Assembly (NCBI GenBank): GCA_022559985.1
Contig: JAFJTR010000007.1
Coordinates: forward strand, 372,001-436,000
Direction: 5' to 3'
Origin: Parastagonospora avenae f. sp. tritici 18332-5
Lineage: Eukaryota; Ascomycota; Dothideomycetes; Pleosporales; Phaeosphaeriaceae
Length of the DNA: 64,000 nucleotides
Shown here: one piece after another, positions 1-10,695 of the stretch
How positions within the stretch are numbered: position 1 is the first letter of the stretch
Layout: every line of letters starts with the position of its first letter
Translations under genes and position numbers: made by a program
Notes under the pieces: model-generated
Told to the model about the DNA's origin: nothing
Seen by the model: the letters and a program-made list of their open reading frames with translations, nothing else
The model's database searches: none

Positions 1-1146
1 ACGAGCTTCGAGGATGATGATCTTTGGTGGACGCTCGCCACCATTGATTGCGAGATCATCACCTAACTGTGCGAATATAGCCTCCAATTGGCGGGCGCAG
101 CCCAAGCCAGACATGCCTGCGCCTACCACAACAATTGTACGCCGTGTGCTTTTCGATTTTGTACGTGGTGCGGAGGCGCTCGTATCAGGTACTTCGACAC
201 ATCCAAAGTTGATGTATCCGTTCCTCATTAACCATAGGTATGCCAAATTTGCGAGACCGAAAAATCGTTTGTCACGCGCGCACCCTGCGGCCTCGGCAGG
301 CGAGACATATACCAGAGGATTTCGATGCCATAATCTTAGAATGCCGTTTCGGATGTTAAGATATATCGTGACCTGTGCGTGGTTCAGATGGTGGCGTAGA
401 AGTTTATATTCTGCTGGATGTAAGGCAAATGGGTTGAGGCGGCTGTTTTCTGCAGCCAGAATACATTGGCGCCCAAATTCTGGCCATGACATGTCCGCCG
501 GTATGCTTGAGCTCGCTTTTGGCTCCACGCCCTTGCCCTTGAGTGAATTCGAGTTTACCCTGCGATGTTTGGCAGGTTTCTGCTGAGATTGAGGGGCCTC
601 TGGAGTCGAGGAAGATTGCCATTGGCGGCTCAAGCTCTGCGGCGTTCCAGCCATGAACGCGTGGTTGGTTTGCAGTTGTTTCAGGCCAGAAGACTTTTGT
701 TCATGGGAGCTGACAAGCTCGCTTGTAACTTGATGCAGACGATGGCCGTTCATATTCGCGCTTTTTTTGGTTCGTGGTTTGATCGCGCCACTTCCCGTGG
801 TTGATGACGGGGTGAATGGATGTTGTAGTGGTGAGGGAGTGTAATTAGAGCCATACCCATTGATGAAAGCGCCTGGGGTCGAGCCTTCTCCGTCTTCCCG
901 ACTACTCAGATGACCATTACTGGGCTCAGATGTGTCGTGAGAATCGCCATAGTGCACGGACGATGAAGTTGATTCTCTGCCGTATTCCAGGTTACTAAGC
1001 CCCGACATGGGAGCAATGCTACCCTTCAAATGTATGCTATCATTGGACAACGGCAGCGACAGAAGATCGTTATTCGACTGATCGAATAAATACGAGCCGT
1101 CATCGAGTGCGCTGGGGTCGGGTGTAGATGCGAAGGTGGAGAACAT
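1..1146 (-). CDS. lsd1: LSD1-type histone lysine demethylase, N-terminal part (cut by window edge)
   Basis: An open frame of 382 codons begins at ATG 1146-1144 and runs off the window edge in frame, with no intron seen. Residues 1-215 are Ser/Pro-rich and look disordered. Residues about 232-318 resemble a SWIRM domain, including the stretch RLNPFALHPAEY. Residues 338-350 form the FAD-binding Rossmann motif (G342-A-G344-M-S-G347), so an amine-oxidase domain follows outside the window. SWIRM plus amine oxidase defines the LSD1/KDM1 family: FAD-dependent nuclear demethylases of mono- and dimethylated histone H3 lysines. In fungi they act on heterochromatin boundaries and gene silencing. The catalytic half, and any C-terminal HMG box seen in fungal members, cannot be judged here. 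The family call is firm; the histone target is inferred. Confidence 0.85.
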   Translation of the reverse strand, partial: MFSTFASTPDPSALDDGSYLFDQSNNDLLSLPLSNDSIHLKGSIAPMSGLSNLEYGRESTSSSVHYGDSHDTSEPSNGHLSSREDGEGSTPGAFINGYGSNYTPSPLQHPFTPSSTTGSGAIKPRTKKSANMNGHRLHQVTSELVSSHEQKSSGLKQLQTNHAFMAGTPQSLSRQWQSSSTPEAPQSQQKPAKHRRVNSNSLKGKGVEPKASSSIPADMSWPEFGRQCILAAENSRLNPFALHPAEYKLLRHHLNHAQVTIYLNIRNGILRLWHRNPLVYVSPAEAAGCARDKRFFGLANLAYLWLMRNGYINFGCVEVPDTSASAPRTKSKSTRRTIVVVGAGMSGLGCARQLEAIFAQLGDDLAINGGERPPKIIILEAR

Positions 1147-3002
1147 TGTGGTCGTGTAGCGAACGGAGTCGCATCTGATACAGCCGGGGAAAGGGCTACA
1201 GGTCACAGAGAACCGCGTGCCTAGACATGAGTGTGATTTGAGCAAAAAGAATGGTTTCAGAATCTGCAAGCTTGGAGCCGTTGGTTCATGTGAAGATAAC
1301 GAGGTGGGTGAGCGAATCGATGCAATCGATGGAAGTTCGAGGCATGAAAGCTTAGCCATTTCTAGCGCCAACCTTGGAACCCTGCCCCCGAGTGCCACTT
1401 CCTACCCTCACCCGCGCAGCCTTCTTCCTCATCAGCCCGCTCCCATCAAACACGGCGCTTGCGCTTTGCAAGATATGCTAGCGATGCACATCGTATGCGG
1501 TCCACACACTGTCCCAGATGATCGGAGTCTTGACGGATGAACACTGGGCATTGAGGCCCTCGATGTCTGTACCGGCGCCTCCCACCGATACCGAACCTGT
1601 TGCCAGTTATCGCCATTACAATCCTTCGATGCCGAGTTGTATCGGCGAAATAAGGAGCAGGCGGCATCGTGAGATGTTTGCCATTCTACATCATTGCCGG
1701 TATTGCCGAGACTCAATGGCGCGACACCAGGGAAGGGAACAATGCAATTAAACATCATCGTGAGGCCAGGTAATCCAGGAGCATGACAGAGTGCAAGAAA
1801 TAAAGTCCGTGACGGGAGGTGATAAGGAAGGTCTGATGCGAAGAGATTATGATCTCATTCATCATACGTACGGCAAGCCCCCAAATCAGATATTGCACGG
1901 CTGACATGTACCACAGATGCTTTCAGTTCGTTTGAGATGATACATGCTAACCGAGCAATCTCCTCCGGCACAAGACGCAGGTTATCACCTCTCCGTCATT
2001 CCGTTGTTGTTCGACCACGCCGCATGCTGGGTCTTTCATGAGCAGCTGGGTACATAACACTCAGATGGCTTCGAACGATGGATTGTTGTATAGAGGAGAT
2101 GACATTCACACACATTTATTTGGTTGTTAGCCGTCTGGCACGCACCGCGGCCTGTCCTGGTCGATTCACAAACGAGAGTACGGAAAGCGCTCCAAAGCAA
2201 TTGTCTGGTAGATAACAGGTTGTGGAAAAGACCAAGGTTTCTGTTAGGATCTGAGGAGTGCGGCAGACAATGGTCTATCTATCCTTACCTCTGTTTGGCA
2301 GATACAACAAGTGATAGGGATGGGATGGGATGGAAAGTAGCCTCGGTACTTTGGGAGGTCTACGGTCATGAACGTGTAAATGCTGCATATCGACTGTTAT
2401 ACTAGATCATTCATCGAGGCTTCAAGGCTTGTTTCCGCTAATGACGACCTACTCGGTCGACGACTTGACCCTTCCTCTCACGTTATAGAAAAAGCGAAAT
2501 TTCAGAAAATCTTGATTGAAAAATTAGTTCCTCGCCCTTATAGAGACAACTATATATATATATTCTAAGAGAAGCTAAAAGACTCCCGAGAGGTATCCGT
2601 AGCTTTTTCTAACTATTTTTTCTTGTCTTAGACTGTTGTCGCAGTCTGGCTGTATCCGCTATTCCTCGCTTCTTCTGCAACTTGAGAGCCTCCTCAGCTT
2701 TACGTACGATTCAGCCTTACGGGCCAGGAAGCTGGGCACGCAAGTCTGCCAATCCTACGACTAGATACCGCTCTAGCCATGAGGTTGCCTCGGCTCTGGT
2801 TGACAGGAAAACAAATGTTTGCAATCATGTCATTGGTTGCCTCGAGTGCAGCTAGAGTAGAGATCACGAGTCATGTGAGAGCGGTGAGCTCACCTGGGCA
2901 AGCGGAATTATAGCGCTCGCATATCCATCCATGGATCTTCTGCAACAGCTTTGAGAACCGTCCCCGCAATTTCTCTTCTACAACCCCTCCGCCAAACGAA
3001 CG
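1147..3002. other. Intergenic region, no supported gene
   Basis: This 1.86-kb gap lies between the divergent lsd1 and LCL3 genes. The open frames in it are short, overlap each other on both strands and resemble no family I know. A (TA)n run sits at 2551-2563 inside an AT-rich patch (about 2460-2660). A possible transposase relic lies beside it and is listed separately. Promoters of both flanking genes must lie here. Confidence 0.6.
2609..2698 (-). mobile_element. Possible decayed transposase C-terminus
   Basis: Read on the minus strand, this stretch encodes a Lys/Arg/Gln-rich helical tail with segments such as ALKLQKKRG and RLRQQSKTRK, then a stop at 2611-2609. Just upstream, at about 2700-2725, ARKAESY-like codons continue in another frame, as if one base had been lost or gained. 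Such tails are common at the C-termini of fungal pogo-like DDE transposases. The neighbouring AT-rich sequence would fit repeat-induced point mutation. No terminal repeats or catalytic residues are visible, so this is only a suggestion. Confidence 0.25.
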
Positions 3003-3893
3003 ATGCGATGGTTTGGCTCGGGCGACGATGAAAAAAGAAAGAGACAGTCCGGCGAATCATGGGCTGACTCACTGAGAGGGGACAGCTGGGGCCAGTCGCT
3101 CACCAACCCGCGCACGTTAGTACCAACTTTCGCATTGACAGCTACAGCTATTGCTTCACTTCGATTGTACAAAACATTCCTGCGACGGATACCGACCGTC
3201 AATCATATCAAACCGCACTACTTCCGGCGCAAAGGAATCTTTGGAAAAGTCACAACTGTTGGCGATGCGGACAACTTCCGACTATACCATACGCCGGGGG
3301 GCAGGATAGCGGGCTGGGGTTGGCTCCCATGGAAGATGGTGCCTACGAAGAGAGAAGGTCTAAGCAATCAGACTGTAGGTCTACCACGGCGGCTTGGAGT
3401 TTTGAGCATAGCCTCCAGTTCTCCTTCTCTGGTTGCTGACAAGTGCTAGCTTCACATTCGAATCGCCGGTGTTGATGCGCCGGAGCTTGCACACTGGGGA
3501 CGAGAAGAGCAGCCATACGCCAAAGAGGCCCAAGAATGGCTTATCAACTTGATACACAACCGCCGAGTTCGCGCATACATCTACAGACGCGACCAATACG
3601 ACAGAATCGTGGCGCAGGTCTACGTACGGAGATGGCTGCTTAGGAAAGACGTGGGATTGGAAATGCTGAAGGCAGGACTGGCTACGATATATGAAGCGAA
3701 AAGCGGCGCTGAATTTGGGAAATCTGAAGCCATATACCGCGCAGCTGAAGAGAAGGCAAAGGCACAGAAAGTCGGGATGTGGGCAAAACCGACGCTGCGC
3801 CAGAAGTTGGGGGGAGCAAGTACAAAGGCACCAGAAAGTCCGCGCGAGTACAAGGCACGACACGCGGCAACAGACAAGCTGAAGAATAAGTGA
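3003..3893 (+). CDS. LCL3: LCL3-type membrane-anchored staphylococcal-nuclease-like endonuclease
   Basis: There are two exons, 3003-3374 and 3450-3893, with a 75-nt intron, giving 271 residues. The intron removes a stretch carrying an in-frame stop and joins SNQT to LHIRIAGVDAPE. A hydrophobic segment at about residues 38-58 is the single membrane anchor. The TNase domain follows from about residue 78 to 250, with the family motifs GDADNFRLYHTPGGR, RIAGVDAPE (metal and catalytic residues) and YDRIVAQVYV. The short lysine-rich tail is variable. Yeast Lcl3 is a mitochondrial-associated protein linked to long chronological lifespan. The natural substrate is not established for the family. Confidence 0.93.
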
Positions 3894-4615
3894 TGAACAT
3901 GAGATATCAATAGGAAAAGATTGAGTATGACTGTACCTCTGCAAGACTGGGGAGTGTACAGTGCTGCGTGCCAAGTGATGCTGAGTTGAGTCAATAGCAT
4001 TAGCGTCAGGACGGCCGTGATAGTTTGGAGACATTGTAGATCTATGCTCTCCACACCCGCAGACCCCTGACAGTGACGAAGCGGAGCTTCAAGACCAACC
4101 CAAAAATTCTTTCACTTCTGCCCGGCTTGGGCCTTCTCACCCTCCGCAATCGGCCCTGTTGGTTTGGCTTTGTCTGGCATGAATTGTAGACACAGTGAAT
4201 GTCAATGACCTGGAGCTGGTTGAGACGAGAGCACATGGCCTTAATGTATCCTCTGAACATGCTGTGACCATGAAATGTACTCCTACATGATTTCGGTACA
4301 GTCGATCTGTGCGTGTTTGACCGCCTTGGTGCTTATCCGTTATCTGTTGGACGGTATCGGAGAGCTAGTCATTGGTGCGCCGGCGACTCATGTAAATTTT
4401 GGCGGAGCTCTACGTCGTCCCCGCGAATTTGTTCATAATTTCTGCAAAAGAGTCACTGGTCCATTGCGCTGGGTGAGCCTGAGCTCTGGCAGCCCTCAAT
4501 TCCTCTTATAAGCTTCGGACGACTCTTCTTTCGCACACCATCCCTTGTTAATCGTAATCCTCCCCGACATTGTCGAGCTTCAAGCTTGCCCACAGCTGCG
4601 TGACCGCCCGCAAAC
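3894..4615. other. Intergenic region between LCL3 and the CPS large-chain gene
   Basis: This stretch of 722 bases contains no supported gene. It should hold the LCL3 terminator and the promoter of the downstream carbamoyl-phosphate synthase gene. The short frames in it are not coding-like. Confidence 0.6.
4450..4455 (-). promoter_or_regulatory. Possible CPC1/Gcn4 half-site
   Basis: The minus strand reads TGACTC here, about 160 bases upstream of the arginine-specific CPS start codon. TGACTC is the core of the general amino-acid control element (TGASTCA), bound by CPC1/Gcn4/CpcA. Fungal arginine genes are known targets of that control. A six-base match is weak evidence on its own. Confidence 0.3.
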
Positions 4616-7156
4616 ATGGCCCTTTGCTCGCGATTGGCACGTCGCGCACCTGCTCTCACCAGCCAATACCGCTCCGTTGCGCCTTCTGCATCGTGCCGAA
4701 CCTTCACATCTCGCACTGCAAGGTCATTAACGTCCTTTCGCGCGACGCGTGATTCACCTGCAGCTTTCCGACAACAGCTGCGTGCTTTCTCAAAGGTTTC
4801 TACAACATGGAACCAGACACAACAAGCACCTAATGCGCAAGCATATCTCAACAGTGGCGCGATCGCTGGTGCGCAAAACCTGGTTGACGTGAAGAAGGTC
4901 CTGGTCATCGGCAGTGGTGGTCTCAGCATCGGTCAAGCTGGAGAGTTCGATTATTCTGGTATGATGTCCCAGATGCACAAACGCCAAAAGCCACCATGCT
5001 AACCCTCTTCCAGGGTCACAAGCACTCAAAGCTTTGAAAGAAGCTGGCGTCAAGTCGGTCCTCCTGAACCCCAACATTGCAACCATTCAGACCTCGCACG
5101 TGCTCGCCGATGAAATCTACTACCTGCCCGTGACTCCTGAATACGCCGAATATGTGATCCAGAAGGAGAAGCCAGACGGCATCTTCCTTAGCTTCGGTGG
5201 TCAGACTGCGCTCAACTTGGGTGTGCAGATGAACAAGAAGGGCCTTTTTGAGAAGTACGGCGTCAAAGTGCTCGGAACCAGCGTCAAGACTCTGGAAACC
5301 AGTGAAGATCGTGACCTGTTCGCACGAGCCCTCGACGAAATCGACATCCCGATTGCGAAATCGATCGCTGTCTCTTCCATCGACGAAGCACTGGACGCTG
5401 CGGAGAAGGTCGGATACCCCATCATTGTCCGCGCTGCATATGCGCTTGGTGGTCTTGGCTCAGGTTTTGCCAACAACGCAGATGAACTGAGGGACTTGTC
5501 CGCGCGATCGCTCACCCTGTCCCCTCAGATTTTGGTTGAGAAGTCCCTGAAGGGATGGAAGGAGGCTGAGTACGAGGTTGTGCGCGATGCTAGCGACAAC
5601 TGCATCACGGTCTGCAACATGGAGAACTTTGACCCACTTGGTGTACACACTGGTGACAGTATCGTCGTCTCGCCTAGTCAGACATTCAGCGACGAGGAGT
5701 ACCACATGCTTCGATCTGCCGCGATCAAGATCGTGCGCCACTTGGGAGTTGTTGGCGAGTGCAACGTTCAGTACGCTCTGCAGCCCGATGGTCTTGACTA
5801 CAGGGTCATTGAAGTCAACGCTCGTCTGTCTCGTTCCTCTGCTCTGGCCTCAAAAGCGACCGGATACCCACTAGCATACACTGCGGCGAAGATCGGTCTC
5901 GGACATACACTCCCTGAGCTACCAAACGCCGTCACAAAGACTACAACCGCAAACTTCGAGCCCTCCCTAGATTACGTTGTCACAAAGATGCCTCGATGGG
6001 ATCTCGCAAAGTTCCAGAACGTCAAGCGCGACATTGGCAGTTCCATGAAATCTGTCGGTGAGGTCATGGCTATCGGCCGTACCTTTGAGGAGTCCTTCCA
6101 AAAGGCTTGCCGACAGGTCGACCCCAAGTTCCTTGGTTTCCAGGCCGAGAAGTATGGCGAGAGCCTCGACGAGGAGCTCAAGAACCCTACAGACCGTCGA
6201 TGGCTCGCCGTGGGCCAGGCTATGTACCACGAGGGCTACACCGTCGATCAGATCCACGATCTCACAAAGATCGACAAGTGGTTCCTGCACAAGCTCCAGA
6301 ACATTGTTGACTGCACACATGAGCTGGAGGAGATTGGCAGCCTCTTTGGCCTGAAGAAGGAGATCATCCTCAAGGCCAAGAAACTTGGTTTCAGTGACAA
6401 ACAAATTGCCAAGGCCGTCAACAGCAGTGAAGACGAGGTTCGCGCCCGCAGGAAGAGCTTTGGCATCAGGCCTTGGGTTAAGAAGATTGATACCCTGGCC
6501 GCCGAGTTTCCCGCTGAGTAAGTACCCGAAGGTCACAATACATTCAGAACTTCTATTAACATGATACGCAGCACCAACTACCTCTACGTAAGTATACTTA
6601 GAATGTGCCCCATGGTCTCGTCTATGAGGCGTTGCAGGCAGTTACTGACTGGTATCTATAGACCACATACAACGCATCGTCCCACGATGTCACATTTGAC
6701 GACCACGGTGTCATTGTGCTCGGCAGCGGTGTTTACCGTATTGGTAGCTCTGTCGAGTTCGATTGGTGTGCTGTCAACGCTACCATGTCTCTCAACAAGC
6801 TTGGCAAGAAGACCGTTATGATCAATGTAAGTCCACTTTCCCCATTTCTATGCTCCCTTTGGACCCTCGGATACGTTCAGGATTTCCTATCTATCATGTC
6901 GTCAGGCTGCGTTGCGCCCTCGAATCGCTCTAGGCACATCTATCAGCCATCAAGTCGCCAAGCCATGTTGCAACCTCGAATCGCTCCAGGCACATCTGTC
7001 ACACATGGACTTTCCGGACTGTCTCTTCCTATTTCACGCTCTTACTGATTACATGCTACAATATGCTAACTCATTGCGAACAGTATGTACGTACAGTACC
7101 CACCCGATCGCCCTTCCTGGGGGTCTTCATGACTCTCACCTCTTGCCATCACCATC

Positions 7157-7219
<63 letters not shown>

Positions 7220-8872
7220 CGGTCCTATGTATCCTCCCATCTTCGATGAGACTTTTTGCTAACGGAATGAAAATTTTAGAACCCGGAGACTTACTCGTGA
7301 GGCCCCTCATTGTCTCATCTATCACACATATGCTAATTTGCGATTAGTACCGATTTCGACGTTGCCGACAAGCTCTACTTCGAGGAGTTGAGCTACGAGC
7401 GTGTCATGGACATCTACGAGTTAGAGACCGCCAGCGGTGTTGTAGTCTCTGTTGGTGGTCAACTGCCTCAGAACATTGCCCTCAAGCTGCAGAACAGCGG
7501 AAAGGCCAAGGTATTGGGTACTGATCCAGAAGATATTGACAAGGCCGAGGACCGTCACAAGTTCTCGTCCATCCTCGACTCTATTGGTGTAGATCAGCCA
7601 GCATGGAAGGAGCTCACCTCGTACGAAGATGCGAAGAAGTTCGCAGAGTCCGTCGGATACCCCGTCCTTGTCCGTCCATCGTACGTTCTTTCCGGAGCTG
7701 CCATGACCGTTATCCGAAGCGAGGGCGAGCTCCAGGAGAAGCTGCTCGCTGCTTCTTCAGTCTCGCCAGACCACCCAGTTGTCATCACCCAGTACATCGA
7801 TGGCGCCCAGGAGATCGACTGCGACGCTGTCGCCTCCGATGGAAAGGTTCTTGTCCACGCCGTTAGTGAGCACATCGAGAACGCTGGTGTCCACTCTGGT
7901 GATGCCACTCTTGTTCTTCCCCCTGTCAACCTCGACAAGCGCATCCAGGAGCGCGTCAAAGAGATTGCCGACAAGGTCGCCAAGGCATGGAGCATCACCG
8001 GTCCCTTCAACATGCAGATCATCAAGGAGGAGGTTGAGGGTTCTGAGCCCAACCTCAAGGTCATTGAGTGCAACCTTCGCGCTTCCCGTTCGTTCCCATT
8101 CGTCAGCAAGGTTCTCGGTACCAACTTCATCGACGTTGCCACCAAGGCTCTTGTTGGCCGCGAGGTTCCTGAGCCCACTGACCTCATGGCTGTCGAGAGG
8201 AACTACCTCGCCACCAAGGTTCCCCAATTCTCCTGGACTAGGTTGGCTGGTGCGGACCCTTACCTTGGTGTCGAGATGTCTTCCACTGGAGAGATGGCTT
8301 GCTTCGGTAAGGATCTCGTAGAGGCATACTGGGCATCTGCTCAGTCGCAGATGAACTTCCGCCTTCCTCAGCCAGGAGAGGGTCTCCTCTTCGGCGGTGA
8401 CGTTACGGATAACGCACTACACGCCAAGTCCCTCATCCAGATCGCCAAATATGTCAACCCGCTTGGCTACAAGTTCCTCGCGGCCAATAAGAACGTGAAG
8501 GCGCTGCTCGAGAAGAGCGCTGAGGGCGTGAGCGTCGAGGTTATTGAGTTCCCCAAGGACGACAAGAGGAAGCTACGTGAGGTGTTTGAGAAGTACGACA
8601 TCCGTGGCTGCTTCAACCTTGCCAAGTTCAGGGCCAACGGTCTGCTTGACGAGGACTACGTTATGAGGAGAAACGCTGTCGACTTTGGCGTACCACTGTT
8701 CATGGAGCCTAAGGTAAGCGTCACCAACGTTCTTGTATGATTTGCATATGCTGACGTTATGTAGACTGCCGTCCTCTTCGCCCAATGTATGAGCGAGAAG
8801 CTGCCCAAGAAGGAAGGCATCCCAAGCGAAGTCAGGTCATGGAGCGACTTTGTCGGTGGACGTCCTTTGTAG
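4616..8872 (+). CDS. CPA2: Arginine-specific carbamoyl-phosphate synthase, large chain, mitochondrial
   Basis: This subunit makes carbamoyl phosphate from ammonia, bicarbonate and 2 ATP for arginine synthesis, with a small glutaminase chain encoded elsewhere. I place eight exons: 4616-4958, 5014-6517, 6572-6587, 6662-6826, 7084-7086, 7280-7296, 7348-8713 and 8765-8872, giving 1173 residues, the usual length (Neurospora arg-3 type). The first 60 or so residues are Arg/Ser-rich without acids, a mitochondrial presequence. The N-terminal synthetase half opens at KKVLVIGSGGLSIGQAGEFD, and its ATP-grasp loop GGLGSGF is near residue 261. The second half opens at VIVLGSGVYRIGSSVEFDW. Its ATP-grasp contains RPSYVLSGAAM, and a short MGS-like C-terminus follows. 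The middle of the gene has exons of only 16, 3 and 17 nt. The 3-nt exon supplies the tyrosine of the conserved NYNPET motif and is my inference from family alignment and splice signals. Confidence 0.94.
6911..7001. repeat. Direct repeat inside CPS intron 4
   Basis: Two 35-bp copies (6911-6945 and 6967-7001) match at 31 of 35 positions, with a 56-bp period. Both carry CCTCGAATCGCT and GGCACATCT. They make this intron (6827-7083, 257 nt) much longer than the roughly 50-nt norm of the window, so it seems to have grown by local duplication. Confidence 0.75.
7158..7218. repeat. Poly-C homopolymer, 61 bases, in CPS intron 5
   Basis: This is an uninterrupted run of 61 cytosines, preceded by a short CATCACCATCAC stretch. 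It lies within the 193-nt intron 7087-7279 between the 3-nt exon and the 17-nt exon. On the transcript it is poly-C. The opposite DNA strand is poly-G and could form quadruplexes. The exact length may be an assembly estimate, because such runs are hard to sequence. Confidence 0.9.
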
Positions 8873-9191
8873 AGCTCTCACAGCCTCGACGACCGAGAAG
8901 ACCTGCCGAAAGTAGGACAAAATTGCCGTGGCGCGGGGAAAAGATATACCCACTAAGGGGTATCAGGAACAAGTTGACGATATGACGACGGAGAATATTG
9001 AAAGGGCTTCTGTATTCATGTTTATAAGGATTTTACATTCTCATCTCACGGAATGATTGCAGCGATTGAGTTCAAGGGTGTTTTGCAACGGGGGATTCGA
9101 AAAAGTCTTGGTGGGATTTCGGGTTAGGTAGATGAAAGATGTGCTTGGTATCCTGATTTCCAATTCTCTTACTCCAGTGAGATGTGTTCAT
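8873..9191. other. Convergent intergenic region
   Basis: This 319-base stretch separates the ends of two convergent genes. It should contain both 3' UTRs. No gene is seen. Confidence 0.55.
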
Positions 9192-10442
9192 CTAATTTCC
9201 AGCGACTTCAAACATGAGGTTTCCACCAGCATCCGTCCAGTTCGATCCAGACTTGACAATCTCCCCCTTCGAACAGATCCACATCATCAACCACGTGTGC
9301 TCCACAATCTCAGCCCAGCAGTACAATCGCACGAGTCCCAATGCGCTCGAACCCGCCGCGTCACGATACAAGGTGACGCCCCATCCAAGCCTCCCCATAC
9401 AAACGAAATCATATAGTGAGTCCCAAAATTCCTTCTGGATGCTGGCTGGCCAGGTGGAGGTGTCGATAGTCCAGTGCCCGCGATCGTCGTGTCTCGGTGT
9501 ACTTCCGTGTCGTTTGGTAAGCTTGAAGCGCTTCGGGTTCTGCGTCTTGAGCGCGGCGAGGTGCTTGGTGACCTGTGAGGGTAGTTTGCCTGGACGTTCG
9601 GTGGAGATACTGGGGGCGGGTGGGAAGGCATCTACGGGCAGTTTACTGAAGTCGACAGTATCCAGTGGTGGCTCGCTTAGCTTACGCTTCTTGCTCGGTT
9701 CTAGAGTTGATGAGGGCGAAGGCTTTGAGACGACTGGTGGTTGTAGTTTTGCTCGTTGGTCGGCACTGACACTGCTCAAAGCTGGTTTGGGCACTTGGCG
9801 TACGGATTCCGTCATCTCGATTGTCGTATTTGCAGTGATGATCTCACTTGCGCTGGGGATGACCGAAGATGCCAATCCAGGTGGGATCTCCGGCTCGGCT
9901 TCATCCCCAGACGTATCCTCATCCGTTGTAGAGTAACTATCTAGGAGCTGGCTCTGCAATGCCTCGGCCCCGAGCTGGGTATCTTCAATAAATCCAGTAT
10001 CAACACCTTGAAGAGTACGCGCAGTTCGGCTCGAAGTTCCCTCTCCACTGATGAAACTCGATCGAGGCGTGGTCTTCTCCTTCCACAGCTTGTGTATCCG
10101 ATCCAGATGAGCTAATCGACTACTTGATGGGATGGATTCGGCCTCCACAGATTGTGATTCAACATTTTTGGGCCCCTCTGCATGGTATCCAGAGGATATA
10201 TGAGACGGGAAGCTACCATATGTTTCCCTGCTAGTTGATAGGATTGAGCTCCCTGCAGGCTCTATGTTACTCTTTGAGCGAGACGTTGACTGTTTGTCTG
10301 AGCCAGCAACCGCCTTATCCATAACATCTACATGTTGTTTGTGAGGCTCAAAATCGAGGTAAGCGTCGGCCAGAGAGCGGTAGAGATCATCGTTCTGTCT
10401 CGTGGCGGGAGTGGATATGTGAACCAAGATTTCATCTATCAT
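9192..10442 (-). CDS. Conserved fungal protein of unknown function
   Basis: A single exon encodes 416 residues from ATG 10442. Residues 1-310 are low in hydrophobics and rich in Ser, Thr, Pro and charged residues, so probably disordered. A basic cluster EPSKKRKLSEPP near residue 255 could be a nuclear localisation signal. The last 100 residues are different: compact and rich in Trp, beginning about GHWTIDTSTWP and continuing through EFWDSLYDFV, GRLGWGVTLYRD, RLYCWAEIVEH and SKGEIVKSGSNW. I recall similar C-terminal blocks in other ascomycete hypothetical proteins, but no named domain. The start lies 253 bases from the divergent eIF3d start, so promoter elements are probably shared. I offer no function. 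Confidence 0.75.
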   Translation of the reverse strand: MIDEILVHISTPATRQNDDLYRSLADAYLDFEPHKQHVDVMDKAVAGSDKQSTSRSKSNIEPAGSSILSTSRETYGSFPSHISSGYHAEGPKNVESQSVEAESIPSSSRLAHLDRIHKLWKEKTTPRSSFISGEGTSSRTARTLQGVDTGFIEDTQLGAEALQSQLLDSYSTTDEDTSGDEAEPEIPPGLASSVIPSASEIITANTTIEMTESVRQVPKPALSSVSADQRAKLQPPVVSKPSPSSTLEPSKKRKLSEPPLDTVDFSKLPVDAFPPAPSISTERPGKLPSQVTKHLAALKTQNPKRFKLTKRHGSTPRHDDRGHWTIDTSTWPASIQKEFWDSLYDFVCMGRLGWGVTLYRDAAGSSALGLVRLYCWAEIVEHTWLMMWICSKGEIVKSGSNWTDAGGNLMFEVAGN

Positions 10443-10695
10443 GGTTGATGCCGAGCCGTGAGCGTAGTTGATGCTGGTATGCGGCCATCATGCGACGATA
10501 AGATGATCTAAAAGTAACTCGAAGTAAATGCGTCGACTGTTGAAGGTGAGTGAAAGGAGTGGTGGAACCGACCGCGGAAGTCGGCCAATGATTGTTCCCG
10601 CGATATCTTGGCAGCCCACCTTCCGCTTCCGCAATTTCTGAGTATTGTGCGGCGACGGGAGTCAGTCAACACCAACGCCACAACGAGCAGCAATC
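10443..10695. promoter_or_regulatory. Divergent promoter region (unknown gene / eIF3d)
   Basis: These 253 bases separate two start codons that face away from each other, so both core promoters and 5' UTRs must lie here or overlap the coding ends. No clear TATA box is visible. Confidence 0.55.

Noticed and set aside
6912..7347. Open frames rich in proline across the poly-C run.
   Set aside because: Proline runs are only the translation of the C61 tract. The region lies within introns of the CPS gene.
5460..8227. Long minus-strand frames opposite the CPS gene (for example 5967-6536 and 7594-8187).
   Set aside because: They mirror a highly conserved plus-strand coding sequence with biased third positions, and match no family.
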